From positions 1 through 17,334 of the forward strand of contig JAGSPR010000096.1 of the NCBI GenBank assembly GCA_018262455.1: DNA of 17,334 nt, written 5' to 3'. The notes beneath the pieces were generated by a model. That model was given only the letters and a program-made list of their open reading frames with translations, was not told the DNA's origin and searched no databases. The stretch's first letter is position 1, and each line of letters opens with the position of its first letter. This document shows, piece by piece, positions 1 through 6,857 of the stretch. This DNA comes from Deltaproteobacteria bacterium. GTDB taxonomy: Bacteria; Myxococcota; Polyangia; Haliangiales; Haliangiaceae. The translations under genes were made by a program, and so were the position numbers.

Positions 1-25
1 CCGGTGGCCCCGGTGGTCCGGTAGC

Positions 26-1753
26 CTACGCCAGGAATGCGCGGGTGATGACGAACGCCAGCGCCATCATCACGAGCGCACCGACGACCAGCATCCACAA
101 CTTGAGCGTCGGAGCCTTGGGTGGGCCGAACCCCTCGACCTCCGGGATCGACGACTGCTTGGGATAGACCGGGAACTGATCGAAGTTGTCGGGCGCGGTC
201 GGCGAAGCACCCCGCGGGTGCAGCTGCGGCTGGACGCCCCAGGCCGGATAGGACAGGGCTGATGGCTGCTGCATGGTCGGTGGCTGCAGGTAGCCGAGTG
301 GGGCCACCGGTTGCGGCGGCAGCGGGGTTGGAGTCGGGGGCTCGACCCGCATGCGCGCCTGCATGGCAGGAGGGCCGGGGGTTGGACGCCCGGCGCGCTG
401 CGGGAGCAAGAGGCGCGCACCGTCCGATCGGGCGACCAGCTGCGTCTCGGAGTCGTCATGCTCGCCGAGCAGCTCACGCACCATGTCGAGGTCGGCGCTC
501 GCGACCGTGGCCATCTCTTCGAACATCGGGGTGCTCGTGACCGAGGGCTCGTCGCCGGGGTGGTGTGCGCGCGGCATCCCCGGCAGGGGCGCGGCCGCCT
601 GCTGGCCGCGCTCGCCGCCGCGGAGGATGCGGAGCTGATCGGCGGACAGCTGCGCGAGCCGGGTCTCCTGCTCCTCGAACCGATCGATCACCTCGCGCGC
701 CTTGGCCACATCGGCGCCGTCCTTGTCGCGGGCCTGGAACTCGTCGGCGGTCCGGATCCGGATCACCGTCGCCTCCAGGTGATCGGCGTCGAAGCTGCCG
801 GCGCCCATCGACACCTGCTGCGCGAGCTTCGGCTTGCTCTGGTGCAGGGCCTCGTTGGCGGTGTCGATGATCTTCGCCAGCTCGGTGGCCGGATCGCCGA
901 CCGTGACATCGAGCGAGTAGCGCAGGGATCGCAGCTTCGCCCCGAGCTGTCCGGCGGTCGGACGATGTTTGATGTCGCGCGCCATGGCCGACAGCAGCAG
1001 CTGATCGACCTCGGGATGGAGGCGCGGATCGATCTCGCTTGGACGCGGGACCTGCGCCTCGCGCACGGCGCGCAACGCCTCGAGGGCGGCGAGGCCCGAG
1101 AACAACCGCCGGTTCGTGATCAGCTCCCACAGCAAGATCCCGACCGAGAACACGTCGCTGCGGGGGTCGATATGCTCGTTGCGCGCCTGCTCCGGGGAGA
1201 TGTATGCGAATTTCCCGCGCACCGCGCCATGGCCCGTCGCCTCCTGCTCGGCCCGCTTCGCGATCCCGAAGTCGGTCAGCTTCACCTCGCCCGCGCGAGA
1301 CAGCAGCACGTTCGAGGGCGACACGTCCCGGTGGACGAGCGCCATCGACTTGCCATCGGGGGCGCGCGCCGAATGGGCATGCTCGAGCGCCTCGCAGATC
1401 TCCGCGCCGATGTGGAGTGCGAGATCGAACGGCATGCGTCGGCGCTGGACCTCGAGCCCGTGCTGGACGCCTCCGAGATCCTTGCCGTCGACGTACTCCA
1501 TGACGAGGAAGTACTGGCCGTCGTCGCCGAGCCCGACGTCGAAGATCTGTACGATATTCCGGTGCTTGAGCAGGCTCAGCACCTTCGCCTCGGCGATCAG
1601 CAGCTCGACGAATCGGCGGTCCTGGGACAGGTGCGGCAGGATCCGCTTGATCGCCACGGGCTTCTCGAAGCCACCGGCGGCCACGGCCTTGCCGCGGAAG
1701 ATCTCGGCCATGCCGCCGACGCCGATGCGGTCGAGCAGCTCGTAGCGCGTCAC
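26..1753 (-). CDS. Tail-anchored Ser/Thr protein kinase
   Basis: Encodes a 575-residue Hanks-type Ser/Thr kinase, expected to phosphorylate proteins on the cytoplasmic face of the membrane. Residues about 1-280 form the kinase domain: Gly-rich loop G11-V-G-G14, ATP-anchoring K36, helix-C E55, catalytic H141-R-D143 followed by VSPSN (N148), D161-F-G and an S-P-E variant (186-188) of the APE motif. The HRDVSPSN loop is typical of myxobacterial kinases. A linker rich in Pro, Gln and charged residues (about 300-545) leads to one C-terminal hydrophobic segment (about 553-573), so the protein is probably tail-anchored with the kinase in the cytoplasm. No extracytoplasmic sensor domain is visible. 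The start is GTG without a Shine-Dalgarno; a TAGATT hexamer lies 9 nt upstream. It is divergent from the serine hydrolase gene, with starts about 60 bp apart. Kinase identity is certain; its substrate is unknown. Confidence 0.95.
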   Translation of the reverse strand: MTRYELLDRIGVGGMAEIFRGKAVAAGGFEKPVAIKRILPHLSQDRRFVELLIAEAKVLSLLKHRNIVQIFDVGLGDDGQYFLVMEYVDGKDLGGVQHGLEVQRRRMPFDLALHIGAEICEALEHAHSARAPDGKSMALVHRDVSPSNVLLSRAGEVKLTDFGIAKRAEQEATGHGAVRGKFAYISPEQARNEHIDPRSDVFSVGILLWELITNRRLFSGLAALEALRAVREAQVPRPSEIDPRLHPEVDQLLLSAMARDIKHRPTAGQLGAKLRSLRYSLDVTVGDPATELAKIIDTANEALHQSKPKLAQQVSMGAGSFDADHLEATVIRIRTADEFQARDKDGADVAKAREVIDRFEEQETRLAQLSADQLRILRGGERGQQAAAPLPGMPRAHHPGDEPSVTSTPMFEEMATVASADLDMVRELLGEHDDSETQLVARSDGARLLLPQRAGRPTPGPPAMQARMRVEPPTPTPLPPQPVAPLGYLQPPTMQQPSALSYPAWGVQPQLHPRGASPTAPDNFDQFPVYPKQSSIPEVEGFGPPKAPTLKLWMLVVGALVMMALAFVITRAFLA

Positions 1754-1762
1754 GTGGCGCCG

Positions 1763-1768
1763 AATCTA
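1763..1768 (-). promoter_or_regulatory. Predicted -10 box of kinase gene (TAGATT)
   Basis: On the minus strand TAGATT is preceded by TGC (extended -10 form TGnTAGATT) and lies 9 nt before the GTG at 1753, which has no Shine-Dalgarno. The spacing is slightly longer than the 6-7 nt seen at other starts here, implying a leader of only a few nucleotides. No convincing -35 is visible. Inferred from sequence only. Confidence 0.4.
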
Positions 1769-1798
1769 GCATGCCCTTGGGACCGGCTGGCACCAGAG

Positions 1799-1804
1799 TA
1801 GGAT
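1799..1804 (+). promoter_or_regulatory. Predicted leaderless -10 box (TAGGAT)
   Basis: TAGGAT, then 7 nt, then GTG at 1812. A possible -35, TTGGGA at 1777-1782, has a 16-bp spacer. The arrangement puts the transcription start at or next to the GTG. AGGA inside the box could instead serve as a Shine-Dalgarno for the same GTG if transcription started further upstream. Confidence 0.5.
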
Positions 1805-1811
1805 GCTCTCT

Positions 1812-2882
1812 GTGGATCGGATCGGCACACTCCTCGACGACGCGCTCGACCGCAACATCGCCTCCGCGGCGGCCCTCTCGATCGGCGATGCCGGCCTCGA
1901 GGTCGGGCGCCTGATCCGCGGCCACACCCGCCGACTCCCGGACCTGGGCGCTCCGATCGACGACCGGGCGTGGTTTGACCTCGCCTCGCTCACCAAGCCG
2001 ATCGTGAGCGTCGCGTGCGCGATGGTGCTCGTCGGCGAGGGCCGGCTCGATCTCGACACCCCGATCCGCCGCTGGATCCCGAGCGCGAGCAGCACCGGCA
2101 CCGTGCGCCACCTGCTCGGTCATGCAGCCGGGTGCATCGCGCACGTCGAGTTCTTCCGTACGATGCGGGTCGGCGATCATCCCGATCCACGGGCCGAGCT
2201 CGTCGAGCTGGCTGCGCGGGTGCCGGCGAACCCGCCCGGCGTCACCACGATCTACAGCGATCTCGGATTCCTCCAGCTCGGCGCGATCCTCGAGCGCGCC
2301 GCGGGCATGCCACTCGAGCAAGCGTTCACCGAGCTGGTCGCCGGCCCGCTCGGGCTCGCCGCGCGTTACCCCGGTACCGTGACCCTGGAGGGCGCCGTCG
2401 CCACCGAGATCGATGACGTGCGCGGCCTCGTGTGCGGCCGGGTGCACGACGAGAACGCCTACTATGGAGGCGGCATCTGCGGCCACGCCGGCCTGTTCGC
2501 CACGATCGGTGATGTCGCGACGTTCGCGGCCGCGATCCTCGAGACCCACGACGGTCGGGCGCGGGGCCGATTCGTGCCCGAGGTCGTCCGCCGGTTCGCG
2601 ACCGAGTCCGCGGCTCCCGACACGTGCTGGCGGCTGGGCTGGGATACGCCGTCGCCCGAGCCCGGCATGTCGCACGCCGGCGACCTGTGGCCGAGGCAGG
2701 GCGCGATCGGCCACACCGGCTTCACCGGCACGTCGCTGTGGCTCGATCTGCCTCGCCGCCGCTGGGTCGTGCTGCTCACGAACCGCGTCCACCCCACGCG
2801 GTTCGGCACCAGCACCGCGGACATCAAGGCGCTGCGTCGCGCGGTCAACGATGCCGCATTCGAGCTGCTGGAACGGCACTGA
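1812..2882 (+). CDS. Serine beta-lactamase-fold hydrolase
   Basis: A 356-residue member of the serine beta-lactamase/penicillin-binding-protein-like superfamily (class C/EstB type). From the GTG at 1812, the nucleophile motif is S59-L-T-K62, the second motif is Y148-S-D150, and the third (KTG-equivalent) is H301-T-G303 followed by FTGTS. Family members are esterases, D-amino-acid peptidases or beta-lactamases, so the substrate cannot be named. No signal peptide or membrane segment is seen, suggesting a cytosolic enzyme. The start is uncertain: ATG at 1803 is in frame, but TAGGAT lies 7 nt before GTG 1812 and overlaps the ATG, so GTG is preferred. It is divergent from the kinase gene and not obviously in an operon with downstream genes. 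A second, only distantly similar member of the superfamily occurs at 13903-15177. Confidence 0.9.
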   Translation: MDRIGTLLDDALDRNIASAAALSIGDAGLEVGRLIRGHTRRLPDLGAPIDDRAWFDLASLTKPIVSVACAMVLVGEGRLDLDTPIRRWIPSASSTGTVRHLLGHAAGCIAHVEFFRTMRVGDHPDPRAELVELAARVPANPPGVTTIYSDLGFLQLGAILERAAGMPLEQAFTELVAGPLGLAARYPGTVTLEGAVATEIDDVRGLVCGRVHDENAYYGGGICGHAGLFATIGDVATFAAAILETHDGRARGRFVPEVVRRFATESAAPDTCWRLGWDTPSPEPGMSHAGDLWPRQGAIGHTGFTGTSLWLDLPRRRWVVLLTNRVHPTRFGTSTADIKALRRAVNDAAFELLERH

Positions 2883-2990
2883 GGGCGGCGCGGCGCGGGG
2901 CGGACGTGCCGTTCTGTCAGCCAGCGCAGGTCGTCGCACGCGCATCCGCGCGGTTACGGCGTGGCGCGCCTGTTGCTCGAGGAGCTGCGC

Positions 2991-3407
2991 ATGACCAAGA
3001 CGCTCGTCTCCAGCTCGCTCGTCGTCGCTCTGCTCGGCGCATCCGTGCTCGCGGACCCGCGGAACCCCGGACCGCCTCCCGTCCCGCGGCCCGCGATGCC
3101 TGCCCCGGTGCAGCAGCCGCTCCAGATCAAGCTCACCGTCAAGGTCGGAGCCGACACGCGGGTCCACGAGCTCGCGGTGTTCGATAGCGGCTGCAATCGC
3201 GTCGAAGACAAGACCGCGACCTACGAGGACGAGATCCAGGTCTGTGCACGACCCGCGATCGAGGGCGTGTTCCTCGAGGTCATGTGGAAGACGCGCAACG
3301 GTCCGAACGAGTACCGCACCACGTCCGGTGCGATCGTCGCGCGCAAGGGTGGACAGTTCGAGGTCGGCCGCGCCGGCGGCACGAGGTTCACGCTCCAGAT
3401 GGTGTGA
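2991..3407 (+). CDS. Small secreted protein, unknown function
   Basis: A 138-residue protein starting at ATG 2991, preceded by AGGAG about 9 nt upstream. Residues 1-21 are a clear Sec signal peptide (positive start, hydrophobic core, ending near SVLA). A Pro-rich linker (about 23-42) follows, then a compact region of alternating beta-type sequence with two cysteines that could form one disulfide. No family is recognised. It lies 67 nt upstream of the DoxX gene on the same strand and may be cotranscribed with it. In-frame codons extend upstream to 2961, but the Shine-Dalgarno and signal peptide fix the start at 2991. The 108 bp before it show no clear promoter. Confidence 0.8.
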   Translation: MTKTLVSSSLVVALLGASVLADPRNPGPPPVPRPAMPAPVQQPLQIKLTVKVGADTRVHELAVFDSGCNRVEDKTATYEDEIQVCARPAIEGVFLEVMWKTRNGPNEYRTTSGAIVARKGGQFEVGRAGGTRFTLQMV

Positions 3408-3424
3408 TCGCGATGCGGTCGCGA
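3408..3424 (+). other. Short hairpin just after secreted-protein stop
   Basis: TCGCGATGCGGTCGCGA directly follows the stop codon and can form a 6-bp stem with a 5-nt loop. No T-run follows, so it is not a classic terminator. It could reduce readthrough into, or stabilise the message upstream of, the DoxX gene. In such GC-rich DNA short hairpins also arise by chance. Confidence 0.25.
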
Positions 3425-3474
3425 CGCGAGATCTTCCGACGGCATCCCGAGCGAGACCCAGGAGGCGGTACGAG

Positions 3475-4035
3475 ATGGGCGCGCGAATTGCTTCGCTCCA
3501 GATCATGCCGCTCCACCACACCCATGTCGCGGAACCGCTTGACGATGAGCGGGTCACGACACACGCAGTGCGCGCTGGCGTCGCGCTCGTCGGGCGCATC
3601 CTGATCTCGGTGATCTTCCTGGCCAGTGGATTCAGCAAGCTCATCGATCATGGCGCGACGGCCAGCTACATGACGTCCGCGGGCATCCCCTCGGCGAGCC
3701 TGCTCGCGATCGTCGCGGGGTTGGGGGAGATGCTGGGTGGCCTGGCGGTGCTGCTCGGCCGGTTCACGCGGCTCAGCGCGCTCGGCCTGTTCCTGTTCCT
3801 GATCCCGACGACGCTCCTGTTCCATGGGTTCTGGAACCTGGAAGGCGCCGAGCAGAAGATCCAGATGATCAACTTCATGAAGAACCTCGCGATCATGGGC
3901 GGGCTCGCCCAGGTGGTCGCGTTCGGCGCCGGTGGCTTCAGCCTCGATGCACGGCGCATGCACAAGCGGATGGCGCACCCGGGTTCGGTTCGTGAGGCGG
4001 AGCGAGCGGGCGACAAGCCTGTGCCTGCGAACTGA
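3475..4035 (+). CDS. DoxX-family integral membrane protein
   Basis: A 186-residue inner-membrane protein. Four hydrophobic segments fit the DoxX fold: about 36-56 (containing GRILIS and ASGFSKL), 66-90 (an Ala/Gly/Leu-rich stretch with GLGEMLGG), 98-118 and 136-158. The family is widespread and linked to redox processes or small-molecule handling, but has no single defined reaction; nothing here supports a thiosulfate-oxidising role. The ATG at 3475 is preceded by a strong AGGAGG 9 nt away, the best Shine-Dalgarno in the window, in keeping with a gene translated from within a longer message. The tail after the last helix is charged and presumably cytosolic. The upstream secreted protein may share its transcript. 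Confidence 0.87.
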   Translation: MGARIASLQIMPLHHTHVAEPLDDERVTTHAVRAGVALVGRILISVIFLASGFSKLIDHGATASYMTSAGIPSASLLAIVAGLGEMLGGLAVLLGRFTRLSALGLFLFLIPTTLLFHGFWNLEGAEQKIQMINFMKNLAIMGGLAQVVAFGAGGFSLDARRMHKRMAHPGSVREAERAGDKPVPAN

Positions 4036-4089
4036 CGGTCTCGCCGGCGGGTCGTTCGCGCTCGACGTTGTTCGGAGCAGCGGCCTCGG

Positions 4090-4105
4090 CGCGGGGCGGC
4101 CCGCG
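4090..4105. terminator. GC hairpin between convergent genes
   Basis: CGCGGGGCGGCCCGCG forms a perfect 6-bp G/C stem with a 4-nt loop between the ends of the DoxX gene (4035, +) and the C39-like gene (4117, -), about 12 nt past the latter's stop. There is no T-tract on either side, so if it acts in termination it does so without a classic U-run. The position favours a bidirectional role. Confidence 0.3.
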
Positions 4106-4116
4106 GTGGGGGAGGC

Positions 4117-5073
4117 TCAGCGCCGGCTGGTGGTGGTGCCGTTACGGCGCTTCTTCGGGCTCTGGATGGGGCGCGCGTCGGCGCCGGGCGAGCCGAACAT
4201 GCTGTCGACGCCTCGATCGGCGCACGACCACAGCGAGATCAGGATGGCCAGATCGGCGAGCGCGCGGCGGCTCGCCGAGGCCGGGATCACGAGGCCGTAG
4301 GTCTCCGACACGAAGCGAAGATCGCGCAGGACGCGCGTGACCTCGTCGCGGCTGACATCGCCGTGCCAGTACACGACCCGGGTCAGGAGCAGCTCCTGGT
4401 GGCGGCGCAGGAACTCGCCCATCGAGAGCGGCTCGGCGATTCGCACCGAAGGCGGCTTGCAGATCTCGAGCAGATCCTCGAGGTACTCGTTCCAGTGCCG
4501 GGCGAGTCGGCGGTTCTCGGGCCTGCGGAGAAACTTCACGCGCTCGACGGAGAAGTCGGCCTTGACCGTCGTGCGGAACCGCGGGGATACCGCCATCATG
4601 TCGTACAGCGTCGGCGGCTTGTCCTTCGCGTAGTCGGTGTCGTGGTAGCGCCACCAGTTGCGAAGTTGCGGCCACGTCCTGACCGAGAGCAGCGGATCGT
4701 CGGTGGAGTCGACGACGACGAACCTGCGGTCCTCGGCGCGCAACACGGTGATCCAGTGCGACCACTCCTCGACGCACAGCAGGACCGGCGTCTGCTCGCG
4801 CAGGTGCTTGGTCAGGACCTTGCGTGCCTCCTCGGCATCGCTGCGGCGCTCGAGCACGAGGTCGCACTCGAAGGCGCGCGCCGCCCGGGCGAGCTGGATC
4901 TCGTTGGTCCCGGACCACCAGTGGGTGCGGGCGGTCGACGCGATCTGGGTGACGTCGACCATCCGGCCGAGCGCGAGCAGCGCGTGTTTGAGCGCGAACG
5001 GCCCGCACGTCCACTCGTTCGGCTGCGGATAGAATCCGGGGCCACCGGCCTGGCCTGTCTGCCCACCAGCCAC
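4117..5073 (-). CDS. C39-like papain-fold cysteine peptidase domain protein
   Basis: A 318-residue protein with an N-terminal peptidase C39-like domain. Numbered from GTG 5073: Q17 with C23 in NEWTCGP has the exact Gln-x5-Cys spacing of the oxyanion-hole Gln and nucleophile in C39 enzymes; H106 in SHWITVL and D122 in VVVDS complete the expected triad. C39 domains usually sit at the front of bacteriocin ABC transporters, but here there is no transporter, membrane segment or signal peptide, so it is probably a free cytosolic enzyme or a peptide/acyl-carrier-handling relative. Residues about 150-318 form an unrecognised charged, mostly helical region ending in a basic tail. GTG 5082 is an alternative start, but TAGAGT 7 nt before GTG 5073 favours the shorter form. 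Lies 77 bp downstream of the unknown gene at 5151-5573. Substrate unknown. Confidence 0.8.
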   Translation of the reverse strand: MAGGQTGQAGGPGFYPQPNEWTCGPFALKHALLALGRMVDVTQIASTARTHWWSGTNEIQLARAARAFECDLVLERRSDAEEARKVLTKHLREQTPVLLCVEEWSHWITVLRAEDRRFVVVDSTDDPLLSVRTWPQLRNWWRYHDTDYAKDKPPTLYDMMAVSPRFRTTVKADFSVERVKFLRRPENRRLARHWNEYLEDLLEICKPPSVRIAEPLSMGEFLRRHQELLLTRVVYWHGDVSRDEVTRVLRDLRFVSETYGLVIPASASRRALADLAILISLWSCADRGVDSMFGSPGADARPIQSPKKRRNGTTTSRR

Positions 5074-5080
5074 GGCGCTC

Positions 5081-5086
5081 ACTCTA
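5081..5086 (-). promoter_or_regulatory. Predicted leaderless -10 box (TAGAGT)
   Basis: On the minus strand TGCTAGAGT (extended -10 form) is followed by 7 nt and then GTG at 5073. This would give the C39-like gene its own leaderless promoter, separate from the genes upstream. The box overlaps the alternative GTG at 5082. Confidence 0.42.
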
Positions 5087-5106
5087 GCACCGTCGCCCGC
5101 AATGAC

Positions 5107-5123
5107 GGGGTCCGCGAGACCCC
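5107..5123. other. Inverted repeat between two leftward genes
   Basis: GGGGTCCGCGAGACCCC forms a perfect 6-bp stem with a 5-nt loop in the gap between the unknown gene (5151-5573) and the C39-like gene. It is flanked on the upstream side by an AT-rich patch (5131-5160). It has no U-run; it could be a weak terminator, a processing site or an operator near the C39-like promoter. Confidence 0.3.
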
Positions 5124-5150
5124 AGATCGGAGCGATTTATCGAAGTTGTT

Positions 5151-5573
5151 TCAATTAGTTGGGTGTCGCGCCCAGCGCCGGCCCACCTGTACAGACTCGC
5201 GTGGATGTGCCTCGATCATGCGTGCCCACCGGCTGAGCGCGCGCGCGTGTTCGCAGCCCTCGGCAGCGCGACTGATCGCATCGAGCAGGAATCGGCGCTG
5301 GTGCTCGAAGTGCTCCGGGGTCCACGCGATGTCGCCGACATCGAGGCCGCCGTGCCGGCTCGCGCGATCGCCGAGCCACTGCACGAGCTCGATCTCCCAG
5401 CGCGCCTGGGCCGTGGGCCGGGCGGCCTCGGCGGTGGCGCGCAGCATGTCTTCCGCCACCTTGATCGAGACCAGCAACTCGGACGCCGGGCCGAGGCGAT
5501 GGTTGGAGAACACGATCATGCCCCGCAGCGTAGACACGCCGTCTGACATTGCGGCTGACATTTCGTCTGACAA
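5151..5573 (-). CDS. Hypothetical protein, mostly helical
   Basis: A 140-residue protein of no family I recognise. It is rich in Ala, Arg, Glu and His and looks mostly helical, with no signal peptide or membrane segment, so probably cytosolic. It starts 6 nt after the stop of the SMI1/KNR4 gene; GGAG within that gene's last codons is about 10 nt before a TTG at 5573, arguing for translational coupling. In-frame ATGs at 5561, 5549 and 5519 are alternatives; the first three starts belong to a 12-nt repeat (see separate entry). The real core may begin at MIVFSNHRLGP. Its close coupling to an SMI1/KNR4 protein suggests the two act together, but no function can be assigned. Confidence 0.72.
   Translation of the reverse strand: MSDEMSAAMSDGVSTLRGMIVFSNHRLGPASELLVSIKVAEDMLRATAEAARPTAQARWEIELVQWLGDRASRHGGLDVGDIAWTPEHFEHQRRFLLDAISRAAEGCEHARALSRWARMIEAHPRESVQVGRRWARHPTN
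5538..5573 (-). repeat. Three 12-nt repeats, each carrying a start codon
   Basis: On the minus strand three consecutive 12-nt units read TTGTCAGACGAA, ATGTCAGCCGCA and ATGTCAGACGGC. Each begins with a possible in-frame start codon, encoding MSDE, MSAA and MSDG at the N-terminus of the hypothetical protein. Confidence 0.7.
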
Positions 5574-5579
5574 TTCAGC

Positions 5580-6323
5580 TCAGCTCCGCACGACCAGCGG
5601 CGGCACACCGGGCGCGACCACGTCGGGACACAGCCCATCCGCGACGAGGTTCTCGACGAGGCGGGCGCACACGATGCACGGATCTACCCGGTCCCCGCTC
5701 GCGAACAGCGGCGGCTCCCCTGCGATCGCGATCGCGCCTGCGCCGAGCTGCGAGAGGGCCTCGCGGAGCGCGTCCCCGGCGAGCTCGCCCGGCCCGAGCC
5801 CGAGTCGGCTCTCCCACATCCCGAGGAACCCGCCGAGCGCCGCGGCGAGCGGGCACGCCCCTGGTGGGACGAAGCCGTCCGGCCACCTGCCGCGGGCGAG
5901 GCAATCGATCCACTGCAGGTAGAACGCGGTGAAGCTGCCGTGGATCGGAGTCGCGAGCCGGAGCGTGCGCGCATCGAGCCAGACCTCTCCGCGCGCCTCA
6001 CCGTCGAGCGGCAAGATCGCCGCGTAGCCGCAACCCAGGTGCGCGAGCGGGAGCGCGAGGCGCCAGGTCGTCACCCCCGGCGGTGCGTCGATCAGGAACC
6101 GGGCGGCGCGCTCGACTGGCAGCCAGCCGTAGCAGGGGCCGGCACCACCCGAGCCGACCGTGGTCACGAACGCGTGCAGGTCGTCGGGCAGCGCGAGCGG
6201 TGGCTCCGCGACCGGGGGCGACAGCTGGTAGCGATGGTGCGCGGCCCCGAACCGGCGAACCGCGGGGTCGGCGGCGGCGAGGGCGGCGAGGGCCTCGCGG
6301 ATGGTCGTCGCGAGCTCACTCAC
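5580..6323 (-). CDS. SMI1/KNR4 (SUKH) family protein
   Basis: A 247-residue protein with an SMI1/KNR4 domain at about residues 17-145. Characteristic blocks are ALPDDLHAF (44-52), the Gly-rich GSGGAGPCYGWLP (57-69), PLAHLGCGYAAIL (92-104), RGEVWLD (111-117) and the closing GSFTAFYLQWID (129-140). The family is best known as immunity proteins of polymorphic toxin systems (SUKH superfamily) and as eukaryotic cell-wall regulators; bacterial members also occur outside toxin loci. No toxin is visible here. The C-terminal 100 residues are less typical and contain CIVC plus another Cys. Start is GTG at 6323, overlapping the YjbQ stop by 8 nt (GTGAGTGA), with no Shine-Dalgarno, so translation is probably coupled. 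The unknown gene follows 6 nt downstream. Confidence 0.86.
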   Translation of the reverse strand: MSELATTIREALAALAAADPAVRRFGAAHHRYQLSPPVAEPPLALPDDLHAFVTTVGSGGAGPCYGWLPVERAARFLIDAPPGVTTWRLALPLAHLGCGYAAILPLDGEARGEVWLDARTLRLATPIHGSFTAFYLQWIDCLARGRWPDGFVPPGACPLAAALGGFLGMWESRLGLGPGELAGDALREALSQLGAGAIAIAGEPPLFASGDRVDPCIVCARLVENLVADGLCPDVVAPGVPPLVVRS

Positions 6324-6732
6324 CGATCACGGTGACGGTGATGGTCCGGTGATGCGGCGACGTGCGGTGCTCCCACAGATAGAGGCCCTGCCAGGTGCCG
6401 AGGACCAGCCGGCGGTCCGCGATCGGGATGCCGATCGAGGTCTGGGTCAGCACGCTGCGAACGTGCGCCGGCATGTCGTCGTCACCTTCCGCGTCATGGC
6501 TGAACAGCCGGTCGCCGTCGGGGACGAGCCGCGCGATGAACGCCTCGAGGTCGCGCCGCACCGAGGGGTCGGCGTTCTCGCAGATGATGAGCGACGCGCT
6601 GGTGTGGTGGATCCACACGGTCGCGAGCCCCTCGCGTGCGCCGCTGTCCTGCGCGATCCGCGTGACGTCCGGCGTGATGTCGACCGTGCCGCGGCCGCGC
6701 GTCGCGATCGAGAGCTCTCGGCGAAAGATCAT
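6316..6732 (-). CDS. yjbQ: YjbQ/UPF0047 family protein
   Basis: A 138-residue member of the YjbQ (UPF0047, COG0432) family, of normal length for it. Conserved features are H43-T-S-A, the N53-x-D-x2-V block, H79 and H90 in HDAEGDDDMPAH, then LGTWQGLYLWEH (111-122). Members are often annotated as secondary thiamine-phosphate synthase because the E. coli protein shows weak activity of that kind; the true physiological reaction remains unclear. Start is ATG 6732, preceded by AGGAG 6 nt away. That ATG shares bases with the TGA of the 38-codon ORF upstream (ATGA), and its own end overlaps the SMI1/KNR4 start, placing it in a tight leftward operon. It is a cytosolic protein with no signal peptide. 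Confidence 0.92.
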   Translation of the reverse strand: MIFRRELSIATRGRGTVDITPDVTRIAQDSGAREGLATVWIHHTSASLIICENADPSVRRDLEAFIARLVPDGDRLFSHDAEGDDDMPAHVRSVLTQTSIGIPIADRRLVLGTWQGLYLWEHRTSPHHRTITVTVIGE

Positions 6733-6845
6733 GGCGCGCTCCTGTGGAGCATCGCGTCGACGTCGTCGAGCGGGTTCGCGTGCTGCGCCAGGGCAACATT
6801 TCGGACGTCGGATAGTGCAACGGCCTCGCGGATCTTCGCGTCCAT
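6729..6845 (-). CDS. Small ORF, 38 residues, coupled to yjbQ
   Basis: A 38-codon frame beginning with ATG at 6845 (MDAKIREAV...) and ending in HRSAP, then TGA. The stop overlaps the YjbQ start as ATGA, the usual sign of translational coupling. A TACTTT hexamer lies exactly 6 nt before the ATG, matching the leaderless arrangement at other transcription-unit starts here, and there is no Shine-Dalgarno. The peptide is charged with a probable amphipathic helix (about 3-21), without signal peptide or membrane segment. No family recognised. It could be a genuine microprotein, or a leader ORF whose translation controls yjbQ. Too short to judge from composition alone. Confidence 0.55.
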   Translation of the reverse strand: MDAKIREAVALSDVRNVALAQHANPLDDVDAMLHRSAP

Positions 6846-6851
6846 CCTGGC

Positions 6852-6857
6852 AAAGTA
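6852..6857 (-). promoter_or_regulatory. Predicted leaderless -10 box (TACTTT)
   Basis: Minus strand: TACTTT, then GCCAGG (6 nt), then ATG 6845. It would drive the small ORF-yjbQ-SMI1 operon. It overlaps the arm of the palindrome at 6855-6865. No clear -35. Confidence 0.5.

Noticed and set aside
311..1801. A 496-codon plus-strand frame across the first kinase gene
   Set aside because: It lies wholly antisense to a kinase with all catalytic motifs intact; the product resembles no protein family.
474..3644. A 1056-codon open frame on the minus strand
   Set aside because: It runs antisense or out of frame across the kinase, the hydrolase and the secreted protein, all of which have clear family motifs or a signal peptide. 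Its product is low-complexity Arg/Ala/Asp-rich, as expected for the empty frame opposite GC-rich coding DNA.
3475..4035. Thiosulfate:quinone oxidoreductase role for the DoxX-family protein
   Set aside because: Only the general DoxX membrane fold is supported; no DoxA/DoxD partner or sulfur gene is nearby.
4363..5922. A 519-codon plus-strand frame antisense to the C39-like, unknown and SMI1/KNR4 genes
   Set aside because: The minus-strand genes have recognisable domains and coupled starts; this frame crosses three of them without regard to boundaries.
4117..6323. A polymorphic toxin-immunity locus based on the SMI1/KNR4 protein
   Set aside because: No toxin, secretion trafficking domain, RHS/YD repeats or further immunity genes are visible. 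The C39-like protein lacks a transporter or export signal.
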